Below are positions 17,380 to 24,921 of a stretch of 64,000 nt of DNA, one piece after another. The stretch covers positions 1-64,000 of the forward strand of contig NZ_BMQP01000024.1 in the NCBI RefSeq assembly GCF_014648175.1, in the 5' to 3' direction. The first letter of the stretch is position 1. Each line of letters opens with the position of its first letter. Source of the DNA: Planobispora rosea. GTDB taxonomy: Bacteria > Actinomycetota > Actinomycetes > Streptosporangiales > Streptosporangiaceae. Below the pieces are notes generated by a model. That model saw only the letters and a program-made list of their open reading frames with translations. It ran no database searches and had not been told where the DNA came from. The position numbers were made by a program, and so were the translations under genes.

Positions 17380-17524
17380 GGAGACCTCCCGGGGTCGGCG
17401 TCCCGCTCACGGTCACGGCGACGCGGGCGTCGGCGTCCTTCTCCCGGACCCTCCGGTCCGCCGCCTCGATGAGGCGTTCGCGTAACCCCTTGCGGGGTTG
17501 TGGTGATGGAGTAGCGTTGGACAT
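17372..17524 (-). CDS. Small basic protein upstream of the FtsK-like fragment
   Basis: A 50-residue protein (MSNATPSPQPRKGLRERL...) with a charged helix and no recognised domain. The ATG has AGGAG nine bases upstream. Its stop lies within the start of the FtsK-like gene, so the two are likely translationally coupled. Function unknown. Confidence 0.45.
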   Translation of the reverse strand: MSNATPSPQPRKGLRERLIEAADRRVREKDADARVAVTVSGTPTPGGLRG

Positions 17525-17891
17525 GTTCCACGGCTCCTGTTCCCGTCTGCTGATGTGGTGAGGGGCTCTGCGGGACTCCGGGCGGATGGGTCGCAGCCAT
17601 CCGCCCTTTCGCGTCTGCGGGCAGGTTCGGGGCGAGTCGGGACCGGCGGGCCTCGGCTGCGCGGCGGACGTGCCGCTCCCGAGGGTTGAGGTTTCCGGGC
17701 CCTCTCCGCCATGCGCACCTCTTGTGTCAGTCAGGGGGACTACTCTGAGAATGTTCCCGCGGGATGTTCGATGCAATTCCCGGAGGGATTACTTAAGAGA
17801 TGCCCGATGGAAGTTGTTTCACCCTTGTAAGTGAGGGTTGCGCACTTTGCGGTTTGGGTACCACTTGATGACTGTTCGTGAGGAGAGCTGA
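17525..17891. other. Divergent intergenic region, no gene seen
   Basis: This 367-base stretch separates the FtsK-like unit from the XRE regulator. It holds a hairpin (17580-17606), a 10-bp palindrome TCCCGCGGGA near 17755, and AT-richer sequence from about 17760 that probably contains the XRE promoter. Short frames here have no coding character that I can support. Confidence 0.5.
17580..17609 (+). terminator. Hairpin with short T tail
   Basis: Ten-base arms GGGCGGATGG and CCATCCGCCC enclose a 7-base loop and are followed by TTT on the plus strand. No plus-strand gene ends nearby, so it may instead be a structure in the 5' leader of the minus-strand unit. Confidence 0.35.
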
Positions 17892-18785
17892 GTGGCGCGC
17901 GACGTCAGCCCCACCGTCAGTCGGCGCAGGCTCGCCGCGGAGTTGCGCCGGCTCCGCGAGGATGCCCATCTCACCGGCGGTCAGGTGGCCAAAGCCCTGG
18001 GATGGTCCACATCCAAGATCTCCCGGATCGAGAACGCCCAGGTCGGAGCTCAGAAAGATGACGTCGCCACGCTGGTCTCCCACTACGGGGTGTCCGAGGA
18101 ATGGCGTGATCTGCTCTTGGAGCTGTCGCGCGAATCCGAGGAGAAGGGCTGGTGGGAGGATTACGCGGACGTGCTGTCCGAATCGTATTCCACCTATATC
18201 GGCCTGGAGGCCGGTGCGTCCGAGCTGGTGACCTGGCAGGGGCTCGTCGTCCCCGGGCTGTTGCAGACCGCCGCGTACGCCAGGGCGACGATGCGGACGA
18301 CGAGCCTCTTCCTTCCGGCGCTTCCGGGCAAGGCGGCCCGCTTGGTCCACGTCCGGATGCGGAGGCAGCGTCTACTCGATGAGGACCCTCCCCTTCGCTT
18401 CACCGCTCTGATCGACGAGGCGATTTTGCGCCGTCGGTTCGGCACCGCGGAGACCATGCAACAACAACTGCGTCACATCCTGAAGATTGCCGAGTTCCCG
18501 CACGTGGTGATCCGGGTTCTCCCGCTCCATGTCAATCATCCCTCTCTGCCCAGCAGTTTCGTGTTGCTGAAGTTCCCCGAGCGGGAGCGGCTGGGGAGGC
18601 TGCACGGTGACGTCCTGTATTTGGAGAACGCTCTGGACGCGACCTTCGAGGAGGGGGAGGAGACGACTTACGGGTTCGACATGTTCTTCCAGCAGATGGT
18701 GGAGGAGTCCCTGTCACCGGAAGAGTCGTTGGCTCTCATCGCCGAGGAGGCGCGCCTCGCAGACCCGGGCGGGAATGATTCATGA
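17892..18785 (+). CDS. XRE family regulator with DUF5753 (Scr1-like)
   Basis: A 297-residue protein. The helix-turn-helix is at about residues 15-70 (LRRLREDAHLTGGQVAKALGWSTSKISRIE). A DUF5753 domain of about 180 residues follows, with the typical WQGLVVPGLLQTAAYARA and FTALIDEAILRRRFG segments. In actinomycetes such regulators pair with DUF397 proteins; two DUF397 genes follow directly. The GTG start has GGAGA seven bases upstream. In streptomycetes related pairs influence development, though some behave like toxin-antitoxin systems; the role here is inferred from family. Confidence 0.92.
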   Translation: MARDVSPTVSRRRLAAELRRLREDAHLTGGQVAKALGWSTSKISRIENAQVGAQKDDVATLVSHYGVSEEWRDLLLELSRESEEKGWWEDYADVLSESYSTYIGLEAGASELVTWQGLVVPGLLQTAAYARATMRTTSLFLPALPGKAARLVHVRMRRQRLLDEDPPLRFTALIDEAILRRRFGTAETMQQQLRHILKIAEFPHVVIRVLPLHVNHPSLPSSFVLLKFPERERLGRLHGDVLYLENALDATFEEGEETTYGFDMFFQQMVEESLSPEESLALIAEEARLADPGGNDS

Positions 18786-18834
18786 CCTTTCCCGAAGGGT
18801 AAGACGACCTTGCTTCCAAGGGCAGGGTGGGGCG

Positions 18835-19074
18835 ATGCGGTCGGCGGCCTCTATAGAGATCGTGTGGCGTAAGAGCAGTCTCAGCACCGCGAACAATGAA
18901 TGTGTTGAGGTCGCCGTGCTACCGGACGGCCGAGTGGCCACCCGGGACTCGAAAGATCCAGCAGGGGCGATCCTGCTCTTCTCCGCCGGAGAGTGGCGTA
19001 ACTTCCTCGTAGTGCTCCGAACTACTTCCTCACGGTGCTCCGAACTGGCCAGATCGGATCCATACGGTAAGTAG
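18835..19074 (+). CDS. DUF397 domain protein, with extended C-terminus
   Basis: A 79-residue DUF397 protein: WRKSSLSTANNECVEVAVLPDGRVATRDSKDPAGAIL, then FSAGEWRNFLVVLR where the family normally ends. Here a 12-base direct repeat (GTGCTCCGAACT at 19012 and 19035) is followed by an atypical tail. It sits 49 bases after the XRE/DUF5753 gene and is its probable partner. Confidence 0.85.
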   Translation: MRSAASIEIVWRKSSLSTANNECVEVAVLPDGRVATRDSKDPAGAILLFSAGEWRNFLVVLRTTSSRCSELARSDPYGK

Positions 19075-19253
19075 CGGGACAAATGGGCTGAGCGCGACAT
19101 CTCATGGCCTGCCGCATGCGGATCCGTTGCTGATCCGTTGCGGTGTCTGTGGCTTGTTCCGTGGATACGGACGGCTGGATCCGCTACAACGGAAGGGTTT
19201 TTATCATTGCCGAACCCTTGCCGGACCGCGGCCTGATTGTCTGTGGAGCCCAC

Positions 19254-19460
19254 GTGACCTCGTTCGATCCAGGCGACACCTTCTGGGTGAAGAGCAGCCT
19301 CAGCAGCGTGTCCAACGAATGCGTGGAGGTCGCCCGGCCCTCGGGCGGGCCGGTCCTGGTCCGGGACTCCAAGGATCTCTCCGGGCCGGTACTGGCCTTT
19401 ACGCAGAGTGAGTGGCGAGCGTTCCTGGCTCGAGTGAGGAGCGATGGGTTCGGCTCCTGA
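19254..19460 (+). CDS. DUF397 domain protein
   Basis: A 68-residue DUF397 protein: FWVKSSLSSVSNECVEVARPSGGPVLVRDSKDLSGPVLAFTQSEWRAFLARVR, a normal family length and end. The GTG at 19254 is preferred because GGAG lies five bases upstream; an in-frame GTG at 19143 would add 37 residues without family similarity. It is the second partner gene of the XRE regulator and is followed by a clear terminator. Confidence 0.85.
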   Translation: MTSFDPGDTFWVKSSLSSVSNECVEVARPSGGPVLVRDSKDLSGPVLAFTQSEWRAFLARVRSDGFGS

Positions 19461-19484
19461 GGGCCAGGGTCCCGATCGTCTCCA

Positions 19485-19518
19485 CCCGCGAGTCGCCCTG
19501 ATACGGCTCGCGGGTTTT
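19485..19518 (+). terminator. Rho-independent terminator after DUF397
   Basis: Eight-base arms CCCGCGAG and CTCGCGGG enclose a 14-base loop and are followed by TTTT. It separates the XRE/DUF397 unit from the menJ-nuo operon. Confidence 0.8.
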
Positions 19519-19601
19519 CCTGTGCGCGGCCGGGGCAGCGGCCAGAAGGCAGGGGTGTGAGGGAAACGTGGGGAGAAGATCCATGTGATCGTCGCACCCG
19601 C

Positions 19602-19632
19602 CTGACATCGGGCCCCTGGAAAGCGTTAGACT
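19602..19632 (+). promoter_or_regulatory. Putative promoter of menJ-nuo
   Basis: CTGACA (19602-19607) and TAGACT (19627-19632) are 19 bases apart, a usable sigma-70-type pair. The predicted start of transcription is just ahead of the Rex-type operator. Confidence 0.5.
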
Positions 19633-19646
19633 GCGGGCCGACAAGT

Positions 19647-19664
19647 TTGTGAAGTCCTTCACAA
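19647..19664 (+). promoter_or_regulatory. Rex-type redox operator
   Basis: TTGTGAAGTCCTTCACAA is an exact match to the Rex operator pattern TTGTGAA-N4-TTCACAA; the dyad extends one more base each side. Rex, the NADH/NAD+-sensing repressor, controls respiratory genes including nuo in streptomycetes. The site lies just downstream of the predicted start of transcription, where binding would block menJ-nuo expression when NADH is low. Confidence 0.85.
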
Positions 19665-19721
19665 AGGAACGAGAGGCCCCCACCCCGAGGCCGTCGAATC
19701 ATGTAGGACAGGACAGGTCCC

Positions 19722-20999
19722 GTGACCGTGCCAGCCGCCCCACAGCGGAGTGTCGCTGAGGCTGACGCCGACGTCATCGTCGTCGGCGCCGGGCCCGCCG
19801 GATCGACAACCGCTTTCCACCTCGCACAGGCCGGACTCACCGTCCTGCTGCTCGAGAAGACCACGTTCCCCCGCGAGAAGGTCTGCGGCGACGGGCTGAC
19901 GCCCCGTGCGGTCAAGCAGCTCATCGCCATGGGCATCGACATCGACGCTCCCGGCTGGATCAAGAACAAGGGCCTGCGGGTCGTCGGCGGCGGGCTCCGT
20001 TTCGAGCTGGACTGGCCGGAGCTGGCCAGCTACCCCGACTTCGGCCTGGTCCGCACCCGGCAGGACTTCGACGAGATCCTGGCGGCCAACGCGGTGCGCG
20101 CCGGGGTCCGCCTGCTGCAGGGCGTCAACGTCACCGGCCCGATCCTCGACGAGCGCAGCGGCCACGTCGTCGGCGTGACGGCGAAGAAGGGCGGCGAGGA
20201 GGTCGCCTACCGGTCCCGGCTGGTGGTGGCGGCCGACGGCAACTCCACCCGGATGTCCCTGGCGCTGGGGCTGCACAAGCGCGAGGACCGCCCGATGGGC
20301 GTGGCCGTGCGGACCTACTTCACCAGCCCGCGGCACGACGACGACTACCTGGAGACCTGGCTGGAGCTGTGGGACGGCGACCAGCTGCTGCCCGGCTACG
20401 GCTGGATCTTCGGGGTCGGCGACGGCACCTCCAACGTGGGCCTGGGACTGCTGAACACCAGCGAGTCCTTCAAGGGCATGGACTACCGTGACCTGCTCAA
20501 ACGTTGGGTCAAGAACATGCCCGCCGAGTGGGGCTACACCGAGGAGAACATGACCGCCCCGATCAGGGGCGCCGCGCTGCCGATGGCCTTCAACCGCCAG
20601 CCGCACTACACGCGCGGGCTCGTGCTGGTCGGTGACGCGGGAGGGATGATCAACCCCTTCAACGGGGAGGGCATCGCGTATGCGATGGAGACCGGCCACA
20701 TCGCCGCCGAGACCATCGTGCAGGCGCTGGGCAGGACCACCGCGGCCCAGCGGGAGCGGGTTCTGCGGGCCTATCCGCAGATCCTGAAGGACGCCTACGG
20801 CGGATACTTCACGCTCGGCCGGGGCTTCGTGGAGCTCATCGGACGACGCGGCGTGATGAACTTCGCCACCCGGCACGCACTGCCGCATCCCGGTCTGATG
20901 CGGTTCGCGTTGAAGCTCCTTGCTAATCTCACCGACCGACGAGGCGACGCATCCGACAGGATCATCAACGCTCTGTCCAAGGTCGCGCCACCGGCATGA
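19722..20999 (+). CDS. menJ: Menaquinone reductase (geranylgeranyl reductase family)
   Basis: A 425-residue FAD-dependent oxidoreductase. The dinucleotide-binding motif is DVIVVGAGPAGSTTAFHLAQAG at residues 12-33, with FPREKVCGDGLTPRAV and a second flavin motif LVGDAGGMINPFNGEGI near residue 305. In mycobacteria the homologue MenJ saturates one isoprene unit of menaquinone. The position before nuo and after a Rex operator supports a respiratory role. A 121-base gap with a possible second promoter separates it from nuoA. Confidence 0.88.
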   Translation: MTVPAAPQRSVAEADADVIVVGAGPAGSTTAFHLAQAGLTVLLLEKTTFPREKVCGDGLTPRAVKQLIAMGIDIDAPGWIKNKGLRVVGGGLRFELDWPELASYPDFGLVRTRQDFDEILAANAVRAGVRLLQGVNVTGPILDERSGHVVGVTAKKGGEEVAYRSRLVVAADGNSTRMSLALGLHKREDRPMGVAVRTYFTSPRHDDDYLETWLELWDGDQLLPGYGWIFGVGDGTSNVGLGLLNTSESFKGMDYRDLLKRWVKNMPAEWGYTEENMTAPIRGAALPMAFNRQPHYTRGLVLVGDAGGMINPFNGEGIAYAMETGHIAAETIVQALGRTTAAQRERVLRAYPQILKDAYGGYFTLGRGFVELIGRRGVMNFATRHALPHPGLMRFALKLLANLTDRRGDASDRIINALSKVAPPA

Positions 21000-21048
21000 C
21001 CTCACAAAACACGTGGAACCCGGAGCGAGCCGAGATGATCGCCCTGCC

Positions 21049-21060
21049 TAGACTTGTGAA
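21049..21060 (+). promoter_or_regulatory. Possible internal promoter with Rex half-site before nuoA
   Basis: TAGACT, the same -10 word as before menJ, overlaps TTGTGAA (21054-21060), one half of a Rex site. The other half is degenerate and no -35 is obvious, so confidence is low. Confidence 0.3.
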
Positions 21061-21120
21061 ACACACCACTGTGACGAGCTACGCGCCGGCGCGCGTGGAG
21101 ATGGGAGAGGAGGCGTAGCG

Positions 21121-21480
21121 ATGGAGCTGTACGCACCCATCCTGGTGCTCGCCGTTCTCGCGGCGGGATTCGCGATCTTCTCGGTGACGATCGCACCCTT
21201 CACCGGTCCCAAGCGCTGGAACCGCGCGAAGCTCGACGCCTACGAGTGCGGCATCGAGCCCACCCCCCAGCCGGTCGGCGGCGGTCGTTTCCCGCTGAAG
21301 TACATGATCACCGCGATGCTCTTCATCGTGTTCGACATCGAGATCATCTTCCTCTACCCGTGGGCGGTCGCCTTCGACCAGCTCGGGCTGTTCGGGCTGG
21401 TCGAGATGGTGCTGTTCATCGTCACCGTGCTCGTCGCCTACGCGTACGTGTGGCGCCGCAAGGGTCTGGACTGGGATTAG
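21121..21480 (+). CDS. nuoA: NADH-quinone oxidoreductase subunit A
   Basis: A 119-residue membrane subunit with three helices. The conserved loop (YECGIEPTPQPVGGGRFPLKYMITAM) is the subunit A signature, containing the quinone-site cysteine. GAGGAGG lies upstream of the ATG. It anchors the quinone site together with NuoH. First gene of the fourteen-gene complex I set. Confidence 0.96.
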   Translation: MELYAPILVLAVLAAGFAIFSVTIAPFTGPKRWNRAKLDAYECGIEPTPQPVGGGRFPLKYMITAMLFIVFDIEIIFLYPWAVAFDQLGLFGLVEMVLFIVTVLVAYAYVWRRKGLDWD

Positions 21481-21484
21481 GACT

Positions 21485-22036
21485 ATGGGACTTGAAGAGA
21501 AACTCCCCAGTGGTTTCCTGCTGACCACGGTCGAGCAGGTGGCCGGCTGGGCGCGTAAGAACTCCGTCTGGCCGGCGACCTTCGGTCTGGCCTGCTGTGC
21601 GATCGAGCTGATGTCGACCGGCGGTCCCAAGCACGACCTGGCGCGCTTCGGCATGGAGCGTGCCTCGGCGTCTCCGCGCCAGGCCGACCTGATGATCGTC
21701 GCGGGCCGGCTGTCCCAGAAGATGGCCCCGGTCCTGCGCCAGATCTACGACCAGATGGCCGAGCCCAAGTGGGTCATCGCCATGGGCGTCTGCGCCTCCA
21801 GCGGAGGCATGTTCAACAACTACGCGATCGTGCAGGGCGTGGACCACGTCGTCCCCGTCGACATCTACCTGCCGGGCTGCCCGCCGCGGCCCGAGATGCT
21901 CATCGACTCGATCGTCAAGCTGCACGACAAGATCCAGAACATGAAGTTCGGCGCGCACCGCGCCAAGCAGATCGACGAGCTCGAACTGCAGGCGCTGCGG
22001 ACGCTGCCGTTGATCGACCAGGGAACCGCCAAATGA
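21485..22036 (+). CDS. nuoB: NADH-quinone oxidoreductase subunit B
   Basis: A 183-residue peripheral-arm subunit that holds the terminal cluster N2. The four ligands are visible: the tandem Cys37-Cys38 (FGLACCAIEL), Cys103 (MGVCASSGG) and Cys132 (YLPGCPPRPE). It starts four bases after nuoA and its stop overlaps the nuoC ATG (ATGA). Confidence 0.97.
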   Translation: MGLEEKLPSGFLLTTVEQVAGWARKNSVWPATFGLACCAIELMSTGGPKHDLARFGMERASASPRQADLMIVAGRLSQKMAPVLRQIYDQMAEPKWVIAMGVCASSGGMFNNYAIVQGVDHVVPVDIYLPGCPPRPEMLIDSIVKLHDKIQNMKFGAHRAKQIDELELQALRTLPLIDQGTAK

Positions 22037-22731
22037 GCGACCAGATGAGCAGCGGCGAACCCGACAACCTGCCCGAGGTACCGCAGGAGCCGATCGCCCG
22101 GATGGGCATGTTCGGCGCCCAGGACTCCGGCGACACCTCCGGCTACGGACGCCTGGTCGTACGGCGGGCGCCCCGGCTGTCGACCCCCCGCCCCTACGGC
22201 GGCTACTTCGACGCCATCGCGGACGAGCTGGAGCGCGCGCTCGGCGGCGACCTGGCCGACGCGGTCGAGCGCGTGGTCGTGGACCGGGGCGAGCTGACCT
22301 TCCACGTCAGGCGCGAGCGCCTGACCGAGGTCATGCGGCACCTGCGCGACGACCCCGCCCTGCGCTTCGAGCTCTCGCTGGGCGTCTCCGGCGTGCACTA
22401 CCCCCACCTGGAGGGCGAGGAGCTGCACGCGGTCTACCACCTGTGCTCGATCACGCACAACCGGCGGCTGCGCGTCGAGGTGTCCTGCCCGGACGCCGAC
22501 CCGCACATCCCGTCGACCGTGTCGATCTACCCGACGCACGACTGGCACGAGCGGGAGACCTGGGACTTCTTCGGGATCGTCTTCGACGGCCACCCGGCGC
22601 TGACCCGCATCATGATGCCGGACGACTGGGACGGCCACCCGCAGCGCAAGGACTACCCGCTCGGCGGCATCCCGGTCGACTACCGCGGCGCCCAGATCCC
22701 CCCGCCCGACCAGAGGAGGTCGTACAAGTGA
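22033..22731 (+). CDS. nuoC: NADH-quinone oxidoreductase subunit C
   Basis: A 232-residue 30-kDa-type subunit. The signature ERETWDFFGIVFDGHP and the end block PDDWDGHPQRKDYPLGG are present. The N-terminal 45 residues are a variable extension usual in actinobacteria. The ATG overlaps the nuoB stop by four bases. It is not fused to nuoD as it is in enterobacteria. Its TGA overlaps the GTG of a repeat-derived micro-ORF. Confidence 0.95.
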   Translation: MSDQMSSGEPDNLPEVPQEPIARMGMFGAQDSGDTSGYGRLVVRRAPRLSTPRPYGGYFDAIADELERALGGDLADAVERVVVDRGELTFHVRRERLTEVMRHLRDDPALRFELSLGVSGVHYPHLEGEELHAVYHLCSITHNRRLRVEVSCPDADPHIPSTVSIYPTHDWHERETWDFFGIVFDGHPALTRIMMPDDWDGHPQRKDYPLGGIPVDYRGAQIPPPDQRRSYK

Positions 22732-22799
22732 GCGAGCGAAGCGAGCGAGCCGATAAGCGCAGCAGTTCACGAACGAGTGCGACGGAGGAGAGCTCGTGA
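22728..22799 (+). repeat. Repeat-derived 23-codon micro-ORF linking nuoC and nuoD
   Basis: The 64-base nuoC-nuoD gap holds GAGCGAGCGAAGCGAGCGAG-type repeat sequence. An open frame runs from a GTG that overlaps the nuoC stop (GTGA) to a TGA that overlaps the nuoD GTG (GTGA), encoding a Ser/Arg/Glu-rich peptide beginning MSERSERADKRSSSR. The repeat also supplies GGAGGAG, five bases before the nuoD start. Related words occur at the left window edge. Whether the peptide is made or stable is unknown; the frame may simply carry ribosomes from nuoC to nuoD. Confidence 0.55.
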
Positions 22800-24121
22800 G
22801 TGCTCCTTACGAGGAGGCCACCGAGGGCAAGGTGTACACCGTCTCGGGCAACGACTGGACCGAACTGGTCGCCACGCTCAGCGGGCAGCAGGACGAGCAG
22901 CTCGTCGTCAACATGGGCCCGCAGCACCCGTCCACGCACGGTGTGCTCCGCCTGATCCTGAACCTCGACGGCGAGACGGTCACCGAGGCCCGGACGGCCA
23001 TCGGCTACCTGCACACCGGCATCGAGAAGACCTGCGAGTACCGCACCTGGACCCAGGGGACCACGCTGGTCACCCGCATGGACTACCTCTCGCCGATCTT
23101 CAACGAGACCGTCTACTGCATGGCCGTGGAGAAGCTGCTGGGCATCACCGAGCAGATCCCCGAGCGGGCGCAGGCCATCCGGGTGATGATGATGGAGCTG
23201 ACCCGCATCTCCTCGCACATGGTGGCCATCGGCACCTTCGGCATGGAGCTGGGCGCGACCACGCCGTTCCTCTTCGGGACCCGCGAGCGCGAGATGGTGC
23301 TGGACGTGATGGAGTACATCACCGGCCTGCGGATGAACATGGCCTACGTCAGGCCCGGCGGCGTCGCCGTCGACCTGCCGGCCGGCGCCGTGGACAAGGT
23401 CGCCGAGCTGCTCAAGGAGATGCCCAAGCGCATCAAGGACATGCGCAAGCTGCTCGACGCGAACCCGGTCTACCTGGCCCGCACCAAGGACGTCGCCTAC
23501 CTCGACCTGACCGGGTGCATGGCGCTGGGCGTCACCGGTCCGATGCTGCGGGCCGCGGGTCTGCCGTGGGACCTGCGCAAGTCGCAGCCGTACTGCGGGT
23601 ACGAGACCTACGACTTCGAGGTCGCGACCCAGAAGACGGCCGACGTCTACGGCCGCTACCTGGTCCGGATGACCGAGATGGAGGAGTCGCTCAAGATCAT
23701 TGAGCAGGCTCTGGACCGGCTGGCCGGCCCGCTCAAGGGCCAGCGCGTGATGGTGGACGACAAGAAGATCGGCTGGCCCGCGCAGCTCGCGCTCGGCCCC
23801 GACGGCTACGGCAACTCGCCCGACCACATCGCGCACATCATGGGCAGCTCGATGGAAGCGCTGATCCACCACTTCAAGCTGGTGACCGAGGGCTTCCGGG
23901 TCCCGGCCGGTCAGGCGTACGCGAGCGTCGAGGGCCCCCGCGGCGAGCTCGGCGCCCACGTGGTCAGCGACGGCGGCACCAAGCCGTACCGCGTGCACTT
24001 CCGCGACCCGTCCTTCACGAACCTGCAGGCCGTACCGGCGACGTGTGAGGGCGGCATGGTCGCCGACGTCATCTCCGCCGTGGCCTCGATCGACCCGGTC
24101 ATGGGAGGCGTGGACCGATGA
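22796..24121 (+). CDS. nuoD: NADH-quinone oxidoreductase subunit D
   Basis: A 441-residue 49-kDa-type subunit, related to the large subunit of hydrogenases, forming part of the quinone-binding cavity with NuoB. It carries NMGPQHPSTHGVLRL (the quinone-site histidines) and the conserved RDPSFTNLQ near the end. The GTG start has GGAGGAG five bases upstream, supplied by the inserted repeat. The stop overlaps nuoE by four bases. Confidence 0.96.
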   Translation: MSAPYEEATEGKVYTVSGNDWTELVATLSGQQDEQLVVNMGPQHPSTHGVLRLILNLDGETVTEARTAIGYLHTGIEKTCEYRTWTQGTTLVTRMDYLSPIFNETVYCMAVEKLLGITEQIPERAQAIRVMMMELTRISSHMVAIGTFGMELGATTPFLFGTREREMVLDVMEYITGLRMNMAYVRPGGVAVDLPAGAVDKVAELLKEMPKRIKDMRKLLDANPVYLARTKDVAYLDLTGCMALGVTGPMLRAAGLPWDLRKSQPYCGYETYDFEVATQKTADVYGRYLVRMTEMEESLKIIEQALDRLAGPLKGQRVMVDDKKIGWPAQLALGPDGYGNSPDHIAHIMGSSMEALIHHFKLVTEGFRVPAGQAYASVEGPRGELGAHVVSDGGTKPYRVHFRDPSFTNLQAVPATCEGGMVADVISAVASIDPVMGGVDR

Positions 24122-24921
24122 ACGCGAGCAATGAGCCGAAGGGCGGCACGGGCTTTTCGAGCTCGGACTTCTCCAGCCACGAGGGGAGCGTGACCCTCAA
24201 CCCCGCCGAGGAGGGGGTCGCGGTCGTGAGCCCCGGCGAGGAAGGGCGCCTGGCCACCGCGGGCGGGTCCTACTCGCCGGAGGTCCGCGCGCGTCTGGAG
24301 CAGGACGCCAAGGAGATCATCTCCCGCTATCCGAGGACGCGCTCGGCGCTGCTGCCCCTGCTGCACCTGGTGCAGTCGGAGGACGGCTACGTCTCCGACG
24401 CCGGCCAGGAGTTCTGCGCCGAGATGCTCGGCCTGACCAAGGCCGAGGTGGTGGGCGTGTCCACCTTCTACACGATGTACAAGCGCAGGCCGATGGGCGA
24501 CTACCACGTCGGCGTGTGCGTCAACACGCTGTGCGCGATCATGGGCGGCGACCAGATCTGGGACGAGCTCTCCGAGCACGTCGGCGTCGGCCACGACGAG
24601 GCGACCCCGGACGGCAGGATCTCGCTGGAGCGGCTGGAGTGCAACGCCGCCTGCGACTTCGCGCCGGTGATGATGGTCAACTGGGAGTTCTTCGACAACC
24701 AGACGCCCGCCTCCGCCAAGCAGCTCGTCGACGACCTGCGCGCCGGCAAGGACGTCTCGCCGACCCGCGGTCCGAAGAAGCTCTGCACCTTCAAGGAAGC
24801 CTCCAGAGTGCTGGCCGGTCTGCCCGACGATCTGGCCGGTGACGGCCCCTCGGCGGCCGGCGCCTCCCTGGAGGGCCTGAAGATCGCCCAGGCCAACGGA
24901 TGGAAGGCCCCCGAGGCATGA
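24118..24921 (+). CDS. nuoE: NADH-quinone oxidoreductase subunit E
   Basis: A 267-residue subunit with a thioredoxin-like fold holding a [2Fe-2S] cluster. The ligands are two cysteines in GVCVNTLCAIMGG and two in LECNAACDFAPVMMVN. It carries about 50 residues of acidic/Gly-rich extension at the N-terminus and a 60-residue tail after the core, longer than the E. coli protein but usual in actinobacteria. The stop overlaps the nuoF ATG. Confidence 0.95.
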   Translation: MNASNEPKGGTGFSSSDFSSHEGSVTLNPAEEGVAVVSPGEEGRLATAGGSYSPEVRARLEQDAKEIISRYPRTRSALLPLLHLVQSEDGYVSDAGQEFCAEMLGLTKAEVVGVSTFYTMYKRRPMGDYHVGVCVNTLCAIMGGDQIWDELSEHVGVGHDEATPDGRISLERLECNAACDFAPVMMVNWEFFDNQTPASAKQLVDDLRAGKDVSPTRGPKKLCTFKEASRVLAGLPDDLAGDGPSAAGASLEGLKIAQANGWKAPEA

